Shown: positions 6,021 to 9,378 of the stretch, piece after piece | Layout: the number at the start of each line of letters is the position of its first letter | Numbering within the stretch: the first letter of the stretch is position 1 | From: Spirochaetales bacterium | GTDB taxonomy: Bacteria > Spirochaetota > Spirochaetia > ARS1246 | Direction of reading: 5' to 3' | Assembly (NCBI GenBank): GCA_018644745.1 | Contig: JABGPX010000656.1 | Coordinates: 1 to 9,378, forward strand | Length of the DNA stretch: 9,378 nt | Program-made: the position numbers and the translations under genes | Notes under the pieces: model-generated | Database searches by the model: none | Seen by the model: only the letters and a program-made list of their open reading frames with translations | Told to the model about the DNA's origin: nothing

Positions 6021-9000
6021 CTACTTCACGACGAGTACTTTTCGATACTCATCAAACTCCGATGATACCACCCGGATCAGATATAGACCGCGAGCTACAA
6101 CCTCGTCTGATCTATTCGTACCATTCCAGGAATAGGTGTATTCTCCGGCGGCCAAAGGTCCTCGATAAATAACATCGATCAGATCCCCGGCTAAGTTAAA
6201 AACCTGAACGGTAACCTGGCTTCTCGAGGCTAAAGCAAACTTTAGAATTGTTTCCTCTCCCAAAGTCGGATTTATCTGGTTGTTGAGAATCGTTACACCG
6301 GAGCGCTGTGCGGTAATCTGATCAATCGGTATGAACCAGGGCGCCAGACTGCGAGGATCTTCCGGGTCTATAATGCGGGCGCAGATAAGATCGCCGAGGG
6401 CGAAAACGAATTCGATAGTCTTTCCGGGCTCTATTTCGCTATCTGTCGAAGGTATGAGATATGTCCGGGTTGCGGCCTGTGCTCTGAAGGACTGCAGAAT
6501 CCTCGATTGGTAGTTGATAGCATAAAACTCATTGAGTTCACTGGAGATGAACAAGGGAGTCCAGAAATCCCCATAGATGCCCGTAGGCTCATCAGGTGGA
6601 TCTATATCGTAATAAAGAGTCAGCGCACCATTCTCCGCGGTTGAGGCATTAATCCCCGCTTCAAGAGTTATGTCCTGATCCAGCAATCGTCCTGTGCCGT
6701 CAAAATCCCTCAAAGCGGCGCTCACTCCGCCAAACGCGGTATCGTCATGAAAACCGTCGCTTGCCCATATCGGCTCGACAACGCCTATACCAACATCGGT
6801 GATTCTCCGCTGCTGATCGGTAAATATCATTGAGTTTCTAATGATATCAAAAATTTGGTTGTCTTTTGGGGCGATGATCCCATTGACAGCCTGATCCTCG
6901 GTCAGATCATCCACAAGATAAATGAAAGCGTCTATCGCGCCATCCACTACGCCTCCCGATTCCTGCCTGCTTATTACCTCAATTCCACGCGTCAGATCGA
7001 AAGCAATTGATGTTGTACCATCGTAGAGGAATTCAAAATCATCAGCATCGATGTCTAAGGTCTGGGCCTGATCGCCGAACACCGGCTCGGTGAAATGTAT
7101 GTACACCTTTCTACTGCCGACTGCGACAAGAGCCAAGTCGATTACCGGCGGCTCCCGCTCGATAAGTGCAACCGCTGGGAAAGCCGCCAACATCAGATTC
7201 CCCGCAAGATCGGTTATGAATCCCGCCGTATCACTATACTCCAATTGGAGGGAAGCATAAGCATCCCAACCATGGCCGGCTGAGCTTATATTCAATGTGA
7301 AGTAGGAATCGTTTATAATGTTTATTGGCGCGCCGCCGAAAAGCGGGTTATCTACTTCGGTGGTAACCGATACGTTATACGCGTTTGTCAAAGTCGTATC
7401 TGAAAGCCGACCGATATCGAAAGCATTATGCCGATCGGTAAACGAGGTATCTCTAATACCTTGATTAGCGGATGTATTCGGATGATTCAGGACGTCCCAT
7501 GCGGCGTCATCTGCGCCGAAGTTATCCAGCACGTGGAACTCAAGCCTATACACCAAGCCGGTTGTCGGCGAAACGACCGTGGAAACTTCGACAAGTGTCG
7601 GCGTAGCAACCTGATAGGTTGCTATGAAAGGCCGGTCCATGTCCCAGGTGCCGGCAGTTCCCGCCACAACTCCTGAATCAAAGGTATCCGTATCGTCGAT
7701 AATATTACCCGCCGTGTCGGTAATTTCATCATTTGCCGGGATGGTAACGGACGCGCCGACAGGCTCTGTAACGGCGGAAACATATCCGGGATAGAACCAG
7801 TTCGTGCCGACGGCGGACGCGGCGTACCCAACAATATGCAATCTCACTCCATGAGGATTGGTATTGAGTCGGCGATAGGCGTGAGCCGCTTCAGAATCGG
7901 GGTTTCCATTCTGAAGCCTTGCGGCGTTGGTTAGACTCGTATCTATGCTGTCATCATAACTGAATAGACCGTCTACCGTAATCTGGGTACCTGATTCCGT
8001 GATGGCGCCGGCGGAATGTGTATTGGTGAAAACATTGCTGCTCCGAACATTTGTCGCGGTAACACCACCTGCCAGCGTACCAACATCTACCGCCTCTGAG
8101 TACACCAGGTCGAAATAATTATGGGAATCATACTCAGGGATTACCGCAATAGGATTGGATTTCGGTTCCTTTCCCGCGGCAACGCTCAGCGCGACCGGCC
8201 TGGCTTCATCAGTAGTTAGATAAAAAGGTTTTTTGCCGTTCTCATCGTAGTTCCGAATCAAATTGTGACCCGAGGCGTCGAAGAATACACCCTTCATAAA
8301 CTTGACATCCGGGACCACATTCCTAGCGACTCCGGCTCTGTTTGTACTCACCCCGCTGGAAATAACAATTTCTCGGTCGCCGGGATCGTCACCGGTGGCA
8401 TCGGTGTTCCAGGTAGTATTCGTTGTCTTGAGGTAGAAGGTCTGCAGATCGCCGGCGCCGTCGGTTGACGTTGTTGCCTGGAGATCCGTGAAAGTACCGG
8501 TAAATACGCTCACCGCTCCCACGGAATCCGTAAATACCTGGCCAACAACAGCCGAGATTTCGTTGTTTGAGTTCTCTATCGGTTCAGAAAACGTAACGCG
8601 GACGATATTATCAAATACCGTTTCTACGGTGTCTATTTTCGGCCTGGTGAAATCCCATCCTGTATTATTGGAAGCATCAATTACTTGATTGTTGAGAGAA
8701 GTCTCATCTTCGGCACCGGCTCCCGCCGGCGGATAATCGACCGTATCACCCTCTGCAGCCATTACTACTCCGCCGACGGCGTTGGAATAATCAACAGTCA
8801 TATAAAATGCCGCGGCGTACGGAGAACCCCATGGCCCGTTGGTCAAAGGATCGGACACAGAATTGTCCGAAATATTGAGCGTCCATGGAGCCGCAACGAC
8901 ACTACCCGGCATATCAGTGCCGTTTACATAGAAGTCCCCACCGACGTTGATAGCGGCCCCTGACAAATCGTAGGTGGCGATGTCGGTAAAAGCCGCGTTG

Positions 9001-9378
9001 TATGTATATGGCCCAGGGGCGGCGATAGGAAAGGGATCGTGGGTAGAAAGGCTGACTTTCAGCGGGTACTCGAACTCGTCCGGATCCGCGCCTCGGTCCT
9101 GGTCGTCAGGATTGTAGGCACTGCCGAACACTGCGAAATCGCCGGTTGTAGTAACCGTCTGGCCCATCATGTCGAGGTTACCTCGAAAGAAGTAAAACGT
9201 ATCGGTTACTAGAGAAGCTCTGAGAGCGGTTGATACGGTATCGAAATCGAGATATAAACCGCCTGAAACATTGATGGTGTTGGTGCCGCCGGTTACATCG
9301 ATAGTTCCGTCCCCGGTGGTTTCTATCAAAACGCCGGATGTGTCACCCGTGTAAGTCTGATCGCCGCCGGTTCGGTAG
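6021..9378 (-). CDS. Very large exported Ig-rich surface protein with FlgD-like C-terminal domain, 5' end beyond right edge
   Basis: The frame is open through the right edge, so only the C-terminal 1118 residues are present (numbered from the edge). The TTG at 9329 is an internal codon, not the start; upstream codons continue in frame (TGGDQTYTGDTSGV). Residues 1-160 are Thr/Gly/Asp-rich short beta repeats such as TINVSGGLYLDFD, MMGQTVTTTGDFAVFG and LSGAAINVGGDFYVNG, suggesting a beta-helix or adhesin-like passenger. Bacterial Ig-like units follow with a recurring [FY][ST]E[PA] motif: RVTFSEPI (near 263), LVYSEAV (near 426) and IHFTEPVF (near 762). About 1026-1118 is a FlgD-like Ig domain: ILNNQINPTLGEETI, VTVQVFNLAGDLIDVIYRG, GEYTYSWNGTNRSDEVVARG and the terminal YRKVLVVK. 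Such tails cap large secreted proteins in spirochaetes and related phyla. Neither signal peptide nor catalytic site is in view. An adhesin or structural surface role is inferred. Confidence 0.85.
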   Translation of the reverse strand, partial: YRTGGDQTYTGDTSGVLIETTGDGTIDVTGGTNTINVSGGLYLDFDTVSTALRASLVTDTFYFFRGNLDMMGQTVTTTGDFAVFGSAYNPDDQDRGADPDEFEYPLKVSLSTHDPFPIAAPGPYTYNAAFTDIATYDLSGAAINVGGDFYVNGTDMPGSVVAAPWTLNISDNSVSDPLTNGPWGSPYAAAFYMTVDYSNAVGGVVMAAEGDTVDYPPAGAGAEDETSLNNQVIDASNNTGWDFTRPKIDTVETVFDNIVRVTFSEPIENSNNEISAVVGQVFTDSVGAVSVFTGTFTDLQATTSTDGAGDLQTFYLKTTNTTWNTDATGDDPGDREIVISSGVSTNRAGVARNVVPDVKFMKGVFFDASGHNLIRNYDENGKKPFYLTTDEARPVALSVAAGKEPKSNPIAVIPEYDSHNYFDLVYSEAVDVGTLAGGVTATNVRSSNVFTNTHSAGAITESGTQITVDGLFSYDDSIDTSLTNAARLQNGNPDSEAAHAYRRLNTNPHGVRLHIVGYAASAVGTNWFYPGYVSAVTEPVGASVTIPANDEITDTAGNIIDDTDTFDSGVVAGTAGTWDMDRPFIATYQVATPTLVEVSTVVSPTTGLVYRLEFHVLDNFGADDAAWDVLNHPNTSANQGIRDTSFTDRHNAFDIGRLSDTTLTNAYNVSVTTEVDNPLFGGAPINIINDSYFTLNISSAGHGWDAYASLQLEYSDTAGFITDLAGNLMLAAFPAVALIEREPPVIDLALVAVGSRKVYIHFTEPVFGDQAQTLDIDADDFEFLYDGTTSIAFDLTRGIEVISRQESGGVVDGAIDAFIYLVDDLTEDQAVNGIIAPKDNQIFDIIRNSMIFTDQQRRITDVGIGVVEPIWASDGFHDDTAFGGVSAALRDFDGTGRLLDQDITLEAGINASTAENGALTLYYDIDPPDEPTGIYGDFWTPLFISSELNEFYAINYQSRILQSFRAQAATRTYLIPSTDSEIEPGKTIEFVFALGDLICARIIDPEDPRSLAPWFIPIDQITAQRSGVTILNNQINPTLGEETILKFALASRSQVTVQVFNLAGDLIDVIYRGPLAAGEYTYSWNGTNRSDEVVARGLYLIRVVSSEFDEYRKVLVVK

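Noticed and set aside
7622..7834. Minus-strand 70-codon frame inside the giant protein gene
   Set aside because: It is an alternate-frame shadow of the large gene; the main frame carries the Ig-like and FlgD-like motifs.
9327..9329. TTG as a start for the giant protein
   Set aside because: The frame is open for 16 further codons to the edge with the same repeat character, and no ribosome site precedes the TTG. It is an internal Leu codon.
1..9378. A defence, toxin-antitoxin or mobile-element system
   Set aside because: No nuclease, toxin, reverse transcriptase, integrase, transposase or repeat array is recognisable. The genes read as repair-type, metabolic and surface functions.

Overview
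The window looks like chromosomal sequence from a Gram-negative-type bacterium rich in exported proteins. A spirochaete (Spirochaetota) is my best guess. The C-terminal tail of the large exported protein at the right (a FlgD-like Ig fold ending in RKVLVVK), the DUF4382-type lipoprotein and the other lipidated surface proteins fit that phylum, but nothing here proves it. GC content looks balanced (judged by eye, not computed). I see no tRNA, rRNA, CRISPR array, insertion sequence, phage gene or attachment site.

Layout, left to right. (1) 1-782, minus: N-terminal 260 residues of a divergent UvrA-family ABC ATPase, cut by the left edge. (2) 783-856: divergent promoter region with a palindromic -10 box that reads TATAAT on both strands, plus a perfect 19-bp dyad. 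(3) 857-1750, plus: exported protein with a small N-terminal beta domain and a LamG-type domain. (4) 1759-2592, minus: phytanoyl-CoA dioxygenase (PhyH) family Fe(II)/2-oxoglutarate oxygenase with its own promoter and a corrected start. (5) 2661-2689: strong intrinsic terminator closing the minus-strand pair at 2710-4725. (6) 2710-3663, minus: DUF4382-type lipoprotein. (7) 3757-4725, minus: family 2 glycosyltransferase. (8) 4726-4834: second divergent control region with an imperfect dyad and a good sigma-70-like promoter. (9) 4835-5995, plus: lipoprotein with carbohydrate-binding-like beta-sandwich modules. (10) 6021-9378, minus: C-terminal 1118 residues of a very large exported, Ig-rich protein that stays open through the right edge.

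The window is gene-dense. Gaps are 8 to 109 bp, so no gene-free stretch reaches 300 bp. The convergent gaps at 1751-1758 (8 bp) and 5996-6020 (25 bp) hold no convincing terminator. Four of the seven genes carry export signals or domains typical of surface proteins, and a glycosyltransferase sits among them. The loose theme is therefore cell-surface and exopolymer biology. The UvrA-like and PhyH genes appear to be independent neighbours. I do not see a coherent new multi-gene system. The most unusual items are the divergent UvrA-like protein with its apparently leaderless, symmetric-promoter arrangement, and the dyad in each divergent intergenic region.
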